From an uncultured Prevotellaceae bacterium (GTDB taxonomy: Bacteria > Bacteroidota > Bacteroidia > Bacteroidales > Bacteroidaceae): DNA of 63,971 bases. This document shows positions 53,952 through 61,697 of the stretch, one piece after another. The notes beneath the pieces were generated by a model. That model was not told the origin of the DNA. It did no database searches and saw nothing but the letters and a program-made list of their open reading frames with translations. The position numbers were made by a program, and so were the translations under genes. The first letter of the stretch is position 1, and the number at the start of each line of letters is the position of its first letter. The stretch covers positions 1 to 63,971 of the forward strand of contig CACYNE010000010.1 of assembly GCA_902775605.1 (NCBI GenBank), given 5' to 3'.

Positions 53952-54992
53952 ATGAAACAGACAATCCTCGTTACGGGTGGCACAGGCTTTATTGGTAGCC
54001 ACACAACAGTAGAACTGCAGGAAGCAGGCTACGAAGTAGTCATCATTGATAACCTGTCAAACTCGAATGCCAACGTCATTGACGGCATTGAGAAGATTAC
54101 CGGCATTCGTCCCGCTTTCGAGAAGGTGGACTGCTGCGACTTTGAGGCCCTGGAAGGCGTCTTCAAGAAATATCCTAAGATTGAGGGCATCATCCATTTC
54201 GCCGCTTCTAAGGCTGTGGGCGAGAGCGTAGAAAAGCCCCTGCTCTACTATCGCAACAACCTCACCTCACTCATCAACCTGCTGGAGCTGATGCCAAAGT
54301 ACGACGTGAAGGGCATTATCTTCTCATCTTCATGCACCGTTTACGGCCAGCCCTCTCAGGAAAATCTGCCTGTCACGGAGAATGCTCCCATCCAGAAGGC
54401 CATGTCGCCCTACGGCAACACCAAGCAGGTCAACGAGGAAATCATTCAGGACTTCATCCACAGCGGTGCGCCCATCAAGAGCATCATCCTGCGTTACTTC
54501 AACCCCATCGGTGCACACCCCTCTGCCCTCATCGGCGAGTTGCCCAATGGCGTGCCCATGAATCTTATTCCCTTCGTCACTCAGACCGCTATGGGCATTC
54601 GTCAGCAGCTGAAGATCTTCGGCAACGACTATAACACGCCCGACCACACCTGCATCCGTGACTACATCTATGTGGTCGATCTGGCCAAGGCTCACGTCAA
54701 GGCTATGGAGCGCGTGCTCGACAAGCCCGAGGCCGAGGCTGTTGAGGTGTTCAACATCGGCACTGGCAAGGGTCTCTCTACCCTCGAGGTGGTTGAAGGC
54801 TTCGAGAAGGCTACTGGCGTCAAGGTCAACTGGACCTATGCTCCCCGTCGCGAAGGCGATATCGAGCAGGTATGGGGCAATGTTGACAAGGCCAACAAGG
54901 TGTTGGGCTGGAAGGCCGAGACGCCTACAGAAGAAGTATTGAAAACCGCATGGCGCTGGCAGGAGAAGTTGCGCGAGGACGGCATTCAATAA
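53952..54992 (+). CDS. galE: UDP-glucose 4-epimerase
   Basis: The enzyme interconverts UDP-glucose and UDP-galactose using bound NAD. ATG 53952 (346 aa) starts at the Rossmann fold: TGGTGFIGSH (about 8-17). The catalytic SSSCTVYGQ (Ser/Thr) and YGNTK (Tyr, Lys) are present, and FNIGTGKGLSTLEVV lies near the C-terminus. Its 3' end is followed by a terminator segment that is repeated 5.8 kb further on. Confidence 0.95.
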   Translation: MKQTILVTGGTGFIGSHTTVELQEAGYEVVIIDNLSNSNANVIDGIEKITGIRPAFEKVDCCDFEALEGVFKKYPKIEGIIHFAASKAVGESVEKPLLYYRNNLTSLINLLELMPKYDVKGIIFSSSCTVYGQPSQENLPVTENAPIQKAMSPYGNTKQVNEEIIQDFIHSGAPIKSIILRYFNPIGAHPSALIGELPNGVPMNLIPFVTQTAMGIRQQLKIFGNDYNTPDHTCIRDYIYVVDLAKAHVKAMERVLDKPEAEAVEVFNIGTGKGLSTLEVVEGFEKATGVKVNWTYAPRREGDIEQVWGNVDKANKVLGWKAETPTEEVLKTAWRWQEKLREDGIQ

Positions 54993-54997
54993 TAACT

Positions 54998-55063
54998 GAA
55001 CGGACTTACTTGTATTTATATGGCGAAGGGCATCCAATAGTGATTGGGTGCCCTTCTTTTGTT
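54998..55063 (+). repeat. terminator segment, copy 1 of a long direct repeat
   Basis: These 66 bp are nearly identical to 60797-60860: GAACGGACTTA, then TATTTATATG, then the hairpin. They differ at a few bases and a small gap. The pair flanks the AraC/lipoprotein island. Confidence 0.85.
55025..55060 (+). terminator. terminator of galE
   Basis: A 14-bp stem with one G-T pair (55025-55038 with 55043-55056, loop AGTG) is followed by TTTTGTT. It lies between the convergent galE and AraC genes. Confidence 0.88.
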
Positions 55064-55067
55064 ATTC

Positions 55068-56186
55068 CTATTCTTTCACGCGCCACTCGGCTGGTGTCTG
55101 GCCCGTCAGATCCTTGAACTTGCGCTGGAAATAGCTGCGGTCGGTGAAGCCGCACTCGCAGGCTACGGCCTCGTTCGACCAGTCGGGATGGTCGCTCAGC
55201 AACAGTTTCGCCTTCTCTATGCGCAGGCTGTTCAGCCATGCGGCGTAGTCCATGTGGCGACGACTGAGCCATGCTGAGAGCTGTTCACGGCCGATGCCCA
55301 TCTCGCTGGCCACCTCCTGAATGTTCAGGCGCTTGCGGCAGTAGTGCTCATCAGCCGTCCAGCGGTCAATGGCCTGCCCCGTCAGCTCGTCGTCAGCGGG
55401 AAACGCGTTCTCCGGCTGTGCCTCACAGTTGTCTTGCTCGTCGCTGTCGGCCTGTTTCTGGTTCTCCTCGGCGGCCTCCACGCGCTGCAGGGCGTTGTCG
55501 GCACCGTAGTTGATAAAGCGGCTCACGCAATAGTAGATAAATCCCAACAGAAACAGGGAGTAGAAGAAAAGCACCGCGCCCGACAGGAAGATGATGAAGG
55601 GCAGCATCACGGCGATGCCGGCGAGTATATAGACACTCTTCTCCATCCATCCCAGCAGTCGCTGCTTTTCCTCGCCGTCATAGTATTGGTTCATTGCGTG
55701 CCTGATGTTGCGAAACTCGCGCCAGTTCAGAAAGGTGTGGTGACTCTGCATCAGGGCGAAGAGGATGGCTGCGGCATATTCCGATGTGCGCATGGCCGGT
55801 GTGTCGCTCAGCAGCGGTCCATCGTCGGCCAGTGTGCCGCAGCCCAGAATGCCTACCGCCAAGGCCCAGCATGCCAGACCGAAGAAGCGCTCGCGAGGCT
55901 TCAGATGTCCGCGCCGCTGCAGGTTGAGCACGGCGAGGCTGACCAGCCACGAGGAGAGCATAAAGAACACCAGGTTGACGGCCACGCCCTGCGTCACGCT
56001 CGCATGGCGGAAGTGCAGCGTGTACTGCAACAGAAACTGCACGGCTATCAGTCCGATGCCCGTCACCATCAGCCAGCGCGACAGGTTATACACCCTACCC
56101 GCCAATCTGAGGCTGCGCGATGCCAGGTCAATGGTCAGCACCGACGTCAGCATCAAGGCTCCGAACTGCATTTCTTCTAATGTCAT
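55068..56186 (-). CDS. membrane-bound AraC family regulator
   Basis: ATG 56186 (372 aa) is chosen because the promoter lies just upstream; the longer frame would start beyond it. The N-terminal 200 residues hold about six membrane helices. A linker follows, and then a C-terminal AraC domain (about 275-372) with two HTHs: LNIQEVASEMGIGREQLSAWLSRR and WSNEAVACECGFTDRSYFQRKFKDLTGQTPAEW. Membrane AraC proteins of this kind are frequent in Prevotella. It is transcribed away from the 52-aa gene and surface lipoproteins and may regulate them, which is inference from position. Confidence 0.88.
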   Translation of the reverse strand: MTLEEMQFGALMLTSVLTIDLASRSLRLAGRVYNLSRWLMVTGIGLIAVQFLLQYTLHFRHASVTQGVAVNLVFFMLSSWLVSLAVLNLQRRGHLKPRERFFGLACWALAVGILGCGTLADDGPLLSDTPAMRTSEYAAAILFALMQSHHTFLNWREFRNIRHAMNQYYDGEEKQRLLGWMEKSVYILAGIAVMLPFIIFLSGAVLFFYSLFLLGFIYYCVSRFINYGADNALQRVEAAEENQKQADSDEQDNCEAQPENAFPADDELTGQAIDRWTADEHYCRKRLNIQEVASEMGIGREQLSAWLSRRHMDYAAWLNSLRIEKAKLLLSDHPDWSNEAVACECGFTDRSYFQRKFKDLTGQTPAEWRVKE

Positions 56187-56211
56187 ATCTCTTGTGTCAC
56201 TTTTTCGATGA

Positions 56212-56243
56212 CAAAGGTACAAATTTCTTTAAAAACAAGCAAA
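56212..56243 (-). promoter_or_regulatory. promoter of the AraC gene
   Basis: Minus strand: TTTG (56240-56243), 20-nt spacer, TACCTTTG (56212-56219). Confidence 0.8.
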
Positions 56244-56335
56244 AGATGGGTGTGGAAAATACATATTACACACCTAAATTCTACAGATTCCACAACAACC
56301 GAAGATTTTCCACACCCTTTTTCGATATAAATATG

Positions 56336-56343
56336 TACCTTTG
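56336..56343 (+). promoter_or_regulatory. -7 box upstream of the 52-aa gene
   Basis: TACCTTTG, 50 nt before ATG 56394. No TTTG at the right distance. It probably starts the transcript for the small gene and the lipoproteins. Confidence 0.6.
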
Positions 56344-56393
56344 CGGCTACGCGCGCAAGCTTTCGATTATAAACATTAACAAAACATATTTCA

Positions 56394-56552
56394 ATGGATT
56401 TTATTGACATCATTCTCATGTGCATTTACACTCCCTTCGCCCTCGCGGCGCTGTGGGTAGTGGGCTGCCTGTTCTTCCGTCGTACCGACCTCGTGCCCCG
56501 ATTCATCGCCCGCTGGTTTTACCTAGATAATAGTTCTAAGGACTCGATTTAA
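56394..56552 (+). CDS. small single-pass membrane protein, 52 aa
   Basis: An ATG-started frame begins MDFIDIILMCIYTPFALAALW, continues as one hydrophobic helix (about 5-28) and then a basic segment (FFRRTDLVPRFIARWFYLDN). It is likely an inner-membrane protein with the basic part inside. Its last codons already belong to the first unit of the 22-bp tandem repeat, so the C-terminus may be recent. It lies 50 nt after a promoter box and 113 nt before the first lipoprotein. I do not recognise a family. Confidence 0.6.
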   Translation: MDFIDIILMCIYTPFALAALWVVGCLFFRRTDLVPRFIARWFYLDNSSKDSI

Positions 56553-56597
56553 TAACTCCAAGGAGTCAATTATATAACTCTAAGGAGTAAAGGAGTT
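56532..56597 (+). repeat. three imperfect 22-bp tandem repeats
   Basis: Units start at 56532, 56554 and 56576 with core (A/G)(A/G)CTC-like half-sites: TTCTAAGGACTC, ACTCCAAGGAGT and ACTCTAAGGAGT. The second is a perfect palindrome. They cross the stop codon of the 52-aa gene. Confidence 0.65.
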
Positions 56598-56650
56598 AAG
56601 GAGTAGGCTTCGCCAGCGAAGAAAAAACTCCTCTCCTCCTTGACTCCTTA
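56581..56650 (+). other. long imperfect stem-loop in the lipoprotein leader
   Basis: 56581-56604 can pair with 56627-56650 over 24 positions with about four mismatches; the loop contains a small CTTCG/CGAAG hairpin. No T run follows. It ends 15 nt before ATG 56666. Confidence 0.55.
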
Positions 56651-56665
56651 GACAAAAAGATAGAA

Positions 56666-58546
56666 ATGAAAAAGACAACGAAAATATCGGGCTGGCTGGT
56701 CATGGCCGCAGCCCTGTTAGTGATGACGATGATGATGACGGGGTGCTCCAGCGAGGGCGACGACATCCTGGGACAGGACAGCTCGGCGCAGCCTAAAGAG
56801 ACCTCGGGCGTGATGGTGACCGTTTCGGCGGGCATCAGCGACGGCGATGGCATCACCCGCTCGGCGGTAGAGCAAGACGACAAGGGCAGGCGCTCGCTGA
56901 AGTTCACCAAGGGCGACAGGCTGTATGTGTGGAAATTTACGGACGACTTTGAGTTCCTTATATCGGGTATGCTGACCATGGCCGGCGAGCCATCGGCTGA
57001 CGGCACGAGCGCGAAGTTCACGGGCCTGGTGAAGGCCTACGATATCGAAGATATCAAAGACGAACTCGAGAACTACGACTTCGGCAACAACCCACTGGAG
57101 AACACGACAGCGATGCTCATACATGCATCGATGGTAGAAGGCGTGGATTATGTATATGAGTCGGGATGGCTTGAAGAACAAAAATCGTCTTTCAGCAACG
57201 TGGAGGAGCTGATGACGAAGGGGCTCATTGTGACGGGCTCCTACGAGAACGGTGGCTATGAGCTATCATCGAGCAAATCCATCATCAACTGCTCGCTGAG
57301 TGGCCTCGAGCCCTCGACAACGTATCGTGTGGCTTTGCAGTATCATAACGTCATAAATGATGATATGACGGGCGAAGGCAATCTTATCACCGATGCCTCG
57401 GGTGCGGGCACCGTGGCCTTTGCGGCCACAGGTGGCACGCACGAATGGCTGATTAAGATAAGACAAGGCAGCACCATCGTGGGCACCATCGACCTGGGCG
57501 AAAGGGAGCTCGCGGCGAAGGTGTACAACGTGACGCGCTACTGGACGGGCTCGGAGTTCATCAAGGCCGAGCCGAAAGAGATTCCCCTCACCATGCAGGC
57601 CCTGACCGACGGCACCATCGTGGTGAACATGCCGCGTTCGGGCATGCAGTACTCGAAGAACGGCGGCGAGAAGATAACCATGACCGAGACCACGACCATC
57701 GACGTCTCAGTGGGCGACAAGGTACAGTTATACGGCAACGGCACCAACATCACCTCATATTACGGCACCATGATTGCCGGCGGCACGGCTCAGGTGAAGG
57801 TGTACGGCAACATCATGAGCCTGGTGGACGAGACGGACTACGCCACGAACACCACGCAGACGGCATACAATGCCTTAGCTTACCTTTTCTACAACAATGC
57901 CAATCTGACGGATGCGAGCGGCCTGCTGCTGCCCGCCAAGACACTGGCCGATTACTGCTACGCACGAATGTTCGACGGCTGCACCAGCCTGACCGCAGCC
58001 CCCGCGCTGCCCGCCGAGACACTGGCATCCAACTGCTACGACCGAATGTTCGACGGCTGCAGCAGCCTGACCGCCGCCCCCGCGCTGCCTGCCGAAACGA
58101 TGGCCACTAGCTGCTACAACCAAATGTTCGACGGCTGCAGCAGCCTGACCGCCGCCCCCGAGTTGCCCGCAAAGACGCTGGCATCCAGCTGCTATTATGC
58201 AATGTTTCGAAACTGCACCAGCCTGACCGCCGCCCCCGTCCTGCCCGCCACGACGCTGGAACAAAACTGCTACAACCGAATGTTCTACGGCTGCACCAGC
58301 CTGACCACCGCACCCAAGTTGCCCGCAAAGACGCTGGTCAAAGGCTGCTACCAATACATGTTCTACGGCTGCAGCCGCCTGAATAGCGTGACCTGCCTGG
58401 CCACCAACATCAGCGCAAGCAACTGCACCGAAGACTGGCTCAAAAGCGTGGCCTCAAAGGGAACGTTCACCGCGGTCAAAGGCGTAAAATGGAAACCTGG
58501 CACCAGCGGCATCCCCAGCCTCTGGACGGTGGTTAACGGGAAGTAA
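56666..58546 (+). CDS. BspA-like repeat surface lipoprotein, copy 1
   Basis: The 626-aa precursor has a lipoprotein signal with Cys27 (MTMMMTGCSSEGDD); the acidic residues after Cys fit the Bacteroidetes surface-export signal. Residues 45-300 are fimbrillin-like (ITRSAVEQ, LKFTKGDRLYVW). Six 26-residue repeats follow at about 422-577 with the pattern LPAxTLAxxCYxxMFxGCxSLTxAP, each with two Cys, as in BspA/LRR-type proteins. Such proteins mediate adhesion or interactions at the cell surface. N-terminal and middle stretches are almost identical at the DNA level to the second copy at 58813. A 48-aa gene follows 33 nt downstream. Confidence 0.85.
   Translation: MKKTTKISGWLVMAAALLVMTMMMTGCSSEGDDILGQDSSAQPKETSGVMVTVSAGISDGDGITRSAVEQDDKGRRSLKFTKGDRLYVWKFTDDFEFLISGMLTMAGEPSADGTSAKFTGLVKAYDIEDIKDELENYDFGNNPLENTTAMLIHASMVEGVDYVYESGWLEEQKSSFSNVEELMTKGLIVTGSYENGGYELSSSKSIINCSLSGLEPSTTYRVALQYHNVINDDMTGEGNLITDASGAGTVAFAATGGTHEWLIKIRQGSTIVGTIDLGERELAAKVYNVTRYWTGSEFIKAEPKEIPLTMQALTDGTIVVNMPRSGMQYSKNGGEKITMTETTTIDVSVGDKVQLYGNGTNITSYYGTMIAGGTAQVKVYGNIMSLVDETDYATNTTQTAYNALAYLFYNNANLTDASGLLLPAKTLADYCYARMFDGCTSLTAAPALPAETLASNCYDRMFDGCSSLTAAPALPAETMATSCYNQMFDGCSSLTAAPELPAKTLASSCYYAMFRNCTSLTAAPVLPATTLEQNCYNRMFYGCTSLTTAPKLPAKTLVKGCYQYMFYGCSRLNSVTCLATNISASNCTEDWLKSVASKGTFTAVKGVKWKPGTSGIPSLWTVVNGK
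57929..58396 (+). repeat. six 78-bp (26-aa) repeats in lipoprotein 1
   Basis: In-frame units begin with Leu-Pro-Ala and hold CYxxMF and GCxSLT. The last unit is degenerate (SRLNSVTC). Repeat number could change by recombination without shifting the frame. Confidence 0.85.
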
Positions 58547-58579
58547 CATAACAATTCAACATAAAACTTTTAAGGAAAC

Positions 58580-58726
58580 ATGAAACGAAAAGATTACAGG
58601 AAACCGACAATGACGGTCATTAAGTTACAACACCAGGGCTGCATCCTCGCAGGGAGCCCAAAGGGCGGCGACCCAATGGAAGATAACACAGAGATAAACG
58701 TGATTTATGATCAGGAGGATATTTGA
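58580..58726 (+). CDS. small 48-aa protein (KPTM-LQ-LAGSP type)
   Basis: The frame starts at an ATG with a good AAGGA site 5 nt upstream. It reads MKRKDYRKPTMTVIKLQHQG, then CILAGSPKGG, then an acidic tail ending DQEDI. This pattern (short basic start, KPTxxVxxLQ, LLAGSP) is familiar from very many small unannotated Prevotella and Bacteroides proteins. It looks like a leader-like peptide with a variable tail, but no function is established that I can name. Its stop codon is the first three bases of the heptamer array, and the second lipoprotein starts at the array's end. Confidence 0.65.
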   Translation: MKRKDYRKPTMTVIKLQHQGCILAGSPKGGDPMEDNTEINVIYDQEDI

Positions 58727-58814
58727 GAATTGAGAATTGAGATTTGAGAATTGAGATTTGAGAATTGAGAATTGAGAATTGAGAATTGAGATTTGAGAAT
58801 TGAGAATTGAGAAT
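58724..58814 (+). repeat. thirteen tandem 7-bp repeats (TGAGAAT/TGAGATT)
   Basis: Thirteen consecutive heptamers fill the gap exactly: units 3, 5 and 10 are TGAGATT and the rest TGAGAAT. The first unit supplies the TGA stop of the 48-aa gene. The AT of the last unit is the AT of the ATG at 58813. No other sequence lies between the two genes. Confidence 0.95.
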
Positions 58815-60783
58815 GAAGACAACGAAGATATCGGGCTGGCTGGTCATGGCCGCAGCCCTGTTAGTGATGACGATGATGATGACGGGGTGCTCCAGCGAGG
58901 ACGACGACATCCTGGGACAGGACAGCTCGGCGCAGCCTAAAGAGACCGCGGGCGTCAGGGTGACCGTATCGGCGGGCATCAGCGATGGCGACGGCACCAC
59001 CCGCTCGACGGTGGAGATGGACGGCACCAAGCGCGTGCTGAAGTTCACCAAGGGCGACAGGCTGTATGTGAGAAAGGAGGTGAGCGGCGCTAGCGAAGTG
59101 AAATACGTGGCTGGGATGCTGACCATGGTCGGCGATCCCTCTGCCGACGGCAAGAGCGCGACGTTCACGGGCAACGTGGCAGCATATAATGATAGAAGGA
59201 AAGAAGTCAGCTACAACTTAGGTGCCGACCCGCTGGAGGGCACCGAGGCGACGCTCGTTCACGAGGGCATGGTGGAAAGAAAGAATTATTTGATTGCTAC
59301 AACTGATGGAACGATGAACCTAATTCAACATTATGCCGCCAACGTGGAGGAGCTGATGACGAAGGGACTCACGGTGAAGGGGTCGTACACGAGCGGCAGC
59401 GGCTACGCGCTGGCTGCGAGCAAGCCCATCATCTACTGCTCGCTGAGCGGCCTCGAGGGTGATAAGAATTATAAAGTGCAATTGCAGAAACCTGTCAGCG
59501 GGGGGGTCTCGCCAAAAGGATTTGGTGTATTCACCACCGACGCGTCGGGTGCGGGCACCGTGGCCATTGAGGCTACTGGTAGTGGCGTAAACGAATGGGA
59601 AATAGAGATTAAACAAGACAACACCACCGTGGGCATCATCAGCCTGGGCAACAGGGAGCTCGCGGCGAAGGTGTACAACGTGACGCGCTACTGGACGGGC
59701 TCAGAGTTCGTCAAGGCCGAGCCGAAAGAGATTCCCCTCACCATGCAGGCCCTGACTGACGGCACCATCGTGGTGGACATGCCGCGTTCGGGCATGCAGT
59801 ACTCGAAGAACGGCGGCGAGAAGACCACGATGAGCTCGACCACGACCATCAATGTCAGCGCTGGCGACAAGGTACAGTTATATGGCAACGGCACCAACAT
59901 CACCTCATATTACAAAGCATCTAATGACATGACCACTATTGGAGGTTCGGCAGGTGCGAAGGTGTACGGCAACATCATGAGCCTGGTGGACGAGACGGGC
60001 TTCGCCACGGCTACCAAGTTGACTCGTAACAGTGCCTTCATGTCGTTTTTCCAGGATTACAGCAATCTGACGGATGCCAGCGGACTGCTGCTGCCCGCCA
60101 CGAAGCTGGCTGTGTCCTGCTACAAATCCATGTTCCGAGGCTGCACCAGCCTGACCGCCGCCCCTGCGCTGCCTGCCGAGACGCTGGCCGACAACTGCTA
60201 CGACAGAATGTTCTACGGATGCACCAGCCTGACCGCCGCCCCTGCGCTGCCTGCCGAGATGCTGGCCGACAACTGCTACGACAGAATGTTCTACGGATGC
60301 ACCAGCCTGACCGCCGCCCCTGCGCTGCCTGCCGAGACGCTGGCACAATACTGCTACGGCTATATGTTCTATGGCTGCACCAGCCTGACCACGGCCCCTG
60401 AGCTGCCCGCCGAGACGCTGGACACATACTGCTACACCAACATGTTCAATGGCTGCACCAGCCTGACCACGGCCCCCGAGCTGCCCGCCAAGACGCTGGC
60501 CGATTACTGCTACGCACAAATGTTCTACGACTGCACCAGCCTGACCGCCGCCCCCGTCCTGCCCGCCCCGACGCTGGCAATGAACTGCTACAATTACATG
60601 TTCAGCGGCTGCACCAACCTGAATAGCGTAACCAGCCTGGCCACCGCCATAAATTCTAATAATACCAGATACTGGCTCCAAAGCGTGGCCGCTACGGGCA
60701 CCTTCACCAGAGCCAAGAACGCAAGGTGGACGACGGGCACCAGCGGCATCCCCGACGGATGGACGGTGGTTAACGCGAAGTAA
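58813..60783 (+). CDS. BspA-like repeat surface lipoprotein, copy 2
   Basis: ATG 58813 (656 aa) is preferred to the TTG two codons earlier. The signal and lipobox (MTMMMTGCSSEDDD) are nearly identical to copy 1. The fimbrillin-like domain differs in its variable parts (residues about 80-230) but shares an almost identical block around YNVTRYWTGSEF and MPRSGMQYSKNGG. Seven 26-residue CYxxMFxGCTSLT repeats follow (about 427-608), then a short tail. The upstream region is made only of heptamer repeats, so translation may depend on array length. A terminator follows at 60823. Confidence 0.85.
   Translation: MKTTKISGWLVMAAALLVMTMMMTGCSSEDDDILGQDSSAQPKETAGVRVTVSAGISDGDGTTRSTVEMDGTKRVLKFTKGDRLYVRKEVSGASEVKYVAGMLTMVGDPSADGKSATFTGNVAAYNDRRKEVSYNLGADPLEGTEATLVHEGMVERKNYLIATTDGTMNLIQHYAANVEELMTKGLTVKGSYTSGSGYALAASKPIIYCSLSGLEGDKNYKVQLQKPVSGGVSPKGFGVFTTDASGAGTVAIEATGSGVNEWEIEIKQDNTTVGIISLGNRELAAKVYNVTRYWTGSEFVKAEPKEIPLTMQALTDGTIVVDMPRSGMQYSKNGGEKTTMSSTTTINVSAGDKVQLYGNGTNITSYYKASNDMTTIGGSAGAKVYGNIMSLVDETGFATATKLTRNSAFMSFFQDYSNLTDASGLLLPATKLAVSCYKSMFRGCTSLTAAPALPAETLADNCYDRMFYGCTSLTAAPALPAEMLADNCYDRMFYGCTSLTAAPALPAETLAQYCYGYMFYGCTSLTTAPELPAETLDTYCYTNMFNGCTSLTTAPELPAKTLADYCYAQMFYDCTSLTAAPVLPAPTLAMNCYNYMFSGCTNLNSVTSLATAINSNNTRYWLQSVAATGTFTRAKNARWTTGTSGIPDGWTVVNAK
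60091..60636 (+). repeat. seven 78-bp (26-aa) repeats in lipoprotein 2
   Basis: Units two and three are almost identical at the DNA level (60169-60246 and 60247-60324), which points to recent unit duplication. Confidence 0.85.
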
Positions 60784-60796
60784 CAGAAACATAACG

Positions 60797-60860
60797 GAAC
60801 GGACTTAGCTTATTTATATGACGAAGGGCACCCAACAGTGATTGGGTGCCCTTCTTTGTT
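60797..60860 (+). repeat. terminator segment, copy 2 of a long direct repeat
   Basis: This copy matches 54998-55063. Here the hairpin separates the second lipoprotein gene from the convergent smalltalk gene. Confidence 0.85.
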
Positions 60861-60861
60861 G
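60823..60861 (+). terminator. terminator of lipoprotein 2
   Basis: A perfect 13-bp stem (60823-60835 with 60842-60854) is followed by TTTGTTG. It may also end the minus-strand smalltalk transcript. Confidence 0.85.
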
Positions 60862-60868
60862 TGGCCTG

Positions 60869-60976
60869 TTAGAAAGGCCCGTGGCCGATGCAGCTCGTGG
60901 TGGTCAGGGTGGTGAGTATCGCGCTGAGCACGCTCACTACAATCTGAATCAACGTCTTCCATCCTTCCTTTTTCAT
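60869..60976 (-). CDS. smalltalk protein, 35 aa
   Basis: The frame MKKEGWKTLIQIVVSVLSAI, then LTTLTTTSCIGHGPF, has a perfect AAAGGAGG site 6 nt before the ATG. It matches the Bacteroidales smalltalk family, which reads MKK-W-T-IQI and ends TTSC. It has a single hydrophobic helix with a terminal Cys, possibly a tiny lipoprotein. No function is known to me. It follows the HU-like gene (78-nt gap), the usual neighbour of this family. Confidence 0.85.
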   Translation of the reverse strand: MKKEGWKTLIQIVVSVLSAILTTLTTTSCIGHGPF

Positions 60977-61054
60977 ATATACCTCCTTTCTTTTTTTCTT
61001 GCGCTCCATAGATGCTCAGGCGAGCAGAGCTCGGAGTCCTTTTTTACCTTTTAA

Positions 61055-61624
61055 TCAGTTCTCGGGATCGTCGTCGCCGCCGGGGTTGTCGTTGCCGCCC
61101 TGATTGCCGCCGGTAGAGCCGCCATTGCCGGTGTTACCAGACTCCCCTCCCCCTGGTGTGGGGTCGGGGGTGGGTTCGTCCTCCCCCATCAGCTCCTCAT
61201 ACACCTGCGTGCTGAGGTTGGTGTCCTGGCGCATGGCCGAGGCCTTGTAGGTGGATTTCTTGCTCTGGTCGGCCAGGAACGATACGCCCACGCGGGTGAT
61301 GTTCTCGCTGGCGTTGAAGTCCTTGGCGTCGGCCACGCCCTGCGAGGTCAGCACGGGATAGAGCGTGCCGATGCCGTCGAGCTTCACCTTATAGCCGTCG
61401 GCCAGCATCTCCTGGATGCAGTTTCTCAGCTTGGTGATGACGCCGATGACCACGTCCTCGGTATAGACAGAGCCGTGCTTCATGATGTGCTCGGCCATGT
61501 CGGAGAGTCGCAGCGTGCCGCGATAAATAATCTTGCCGTAGGTCTTTTCCACCTTCTGACGAGGTTCGCCCTGCTTGCCAATTGTGACTTTGCGGGCCAC
61601 TTTACGAATCTGGATTGTTCCCAT
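61055..61624 (-). CDS. HU-like DNA-binding protein with low-complexity tail
   Basis: The Bacteroidales HU/IHF-like domain covers about residues 1-125 (RKVARKVTIGKQGEPRQKVEKTYGKIIYRGTLRLSDMAEHI, then DGIGTLYPVL). It is followed by a Pro/Gly/Asn/Asp tail (PTPDPTPGGGESGNTGNGG type). These proteins resemble HU but are longer and regularly accompany a smalltalk gene and primase-like genes. A DNA-binding role is likely, and the function of the module is unknown. It has its own promoter and a leader of about 150 nt with repeats. Confidence 0.85.
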   Translation of the reverse strand: MGTIQIRKVARKVTIGKQGEPRQKVEKTYGKIIYRGTLRLSDMAEHIMKHGSVYTEDVVIGVITKLRNCIQEMLADGYKVKLDGIGTLYPVLTSQGVADAKDFNASENITRVGVSFLADQSKKSTYKASAMRQDTNLSTQVYEELMGEDEPTPDPTPGGGESGNTGNGGSTGGNQGGNDNPGGDDDPEN

Positions 61625-61697
61625 AATTTTGTAAATTTTTAATGTTAATGTTTAAGTGAATAATAAATGGTTAATGTTTATGGATATTTTATCTCCG

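Noticed and set aside
57929-58396. possible CRISPR-like array
   Set aside because: The 78-bp repeats are contiguous, in frame and without spacers; they are protein repeats.
59905-60792. 295-codon Gly-rich frame antisense to lipoprotein 2
   Set aside because: The repetitive protein is an artefact of the 78-bp repeats read backwards.
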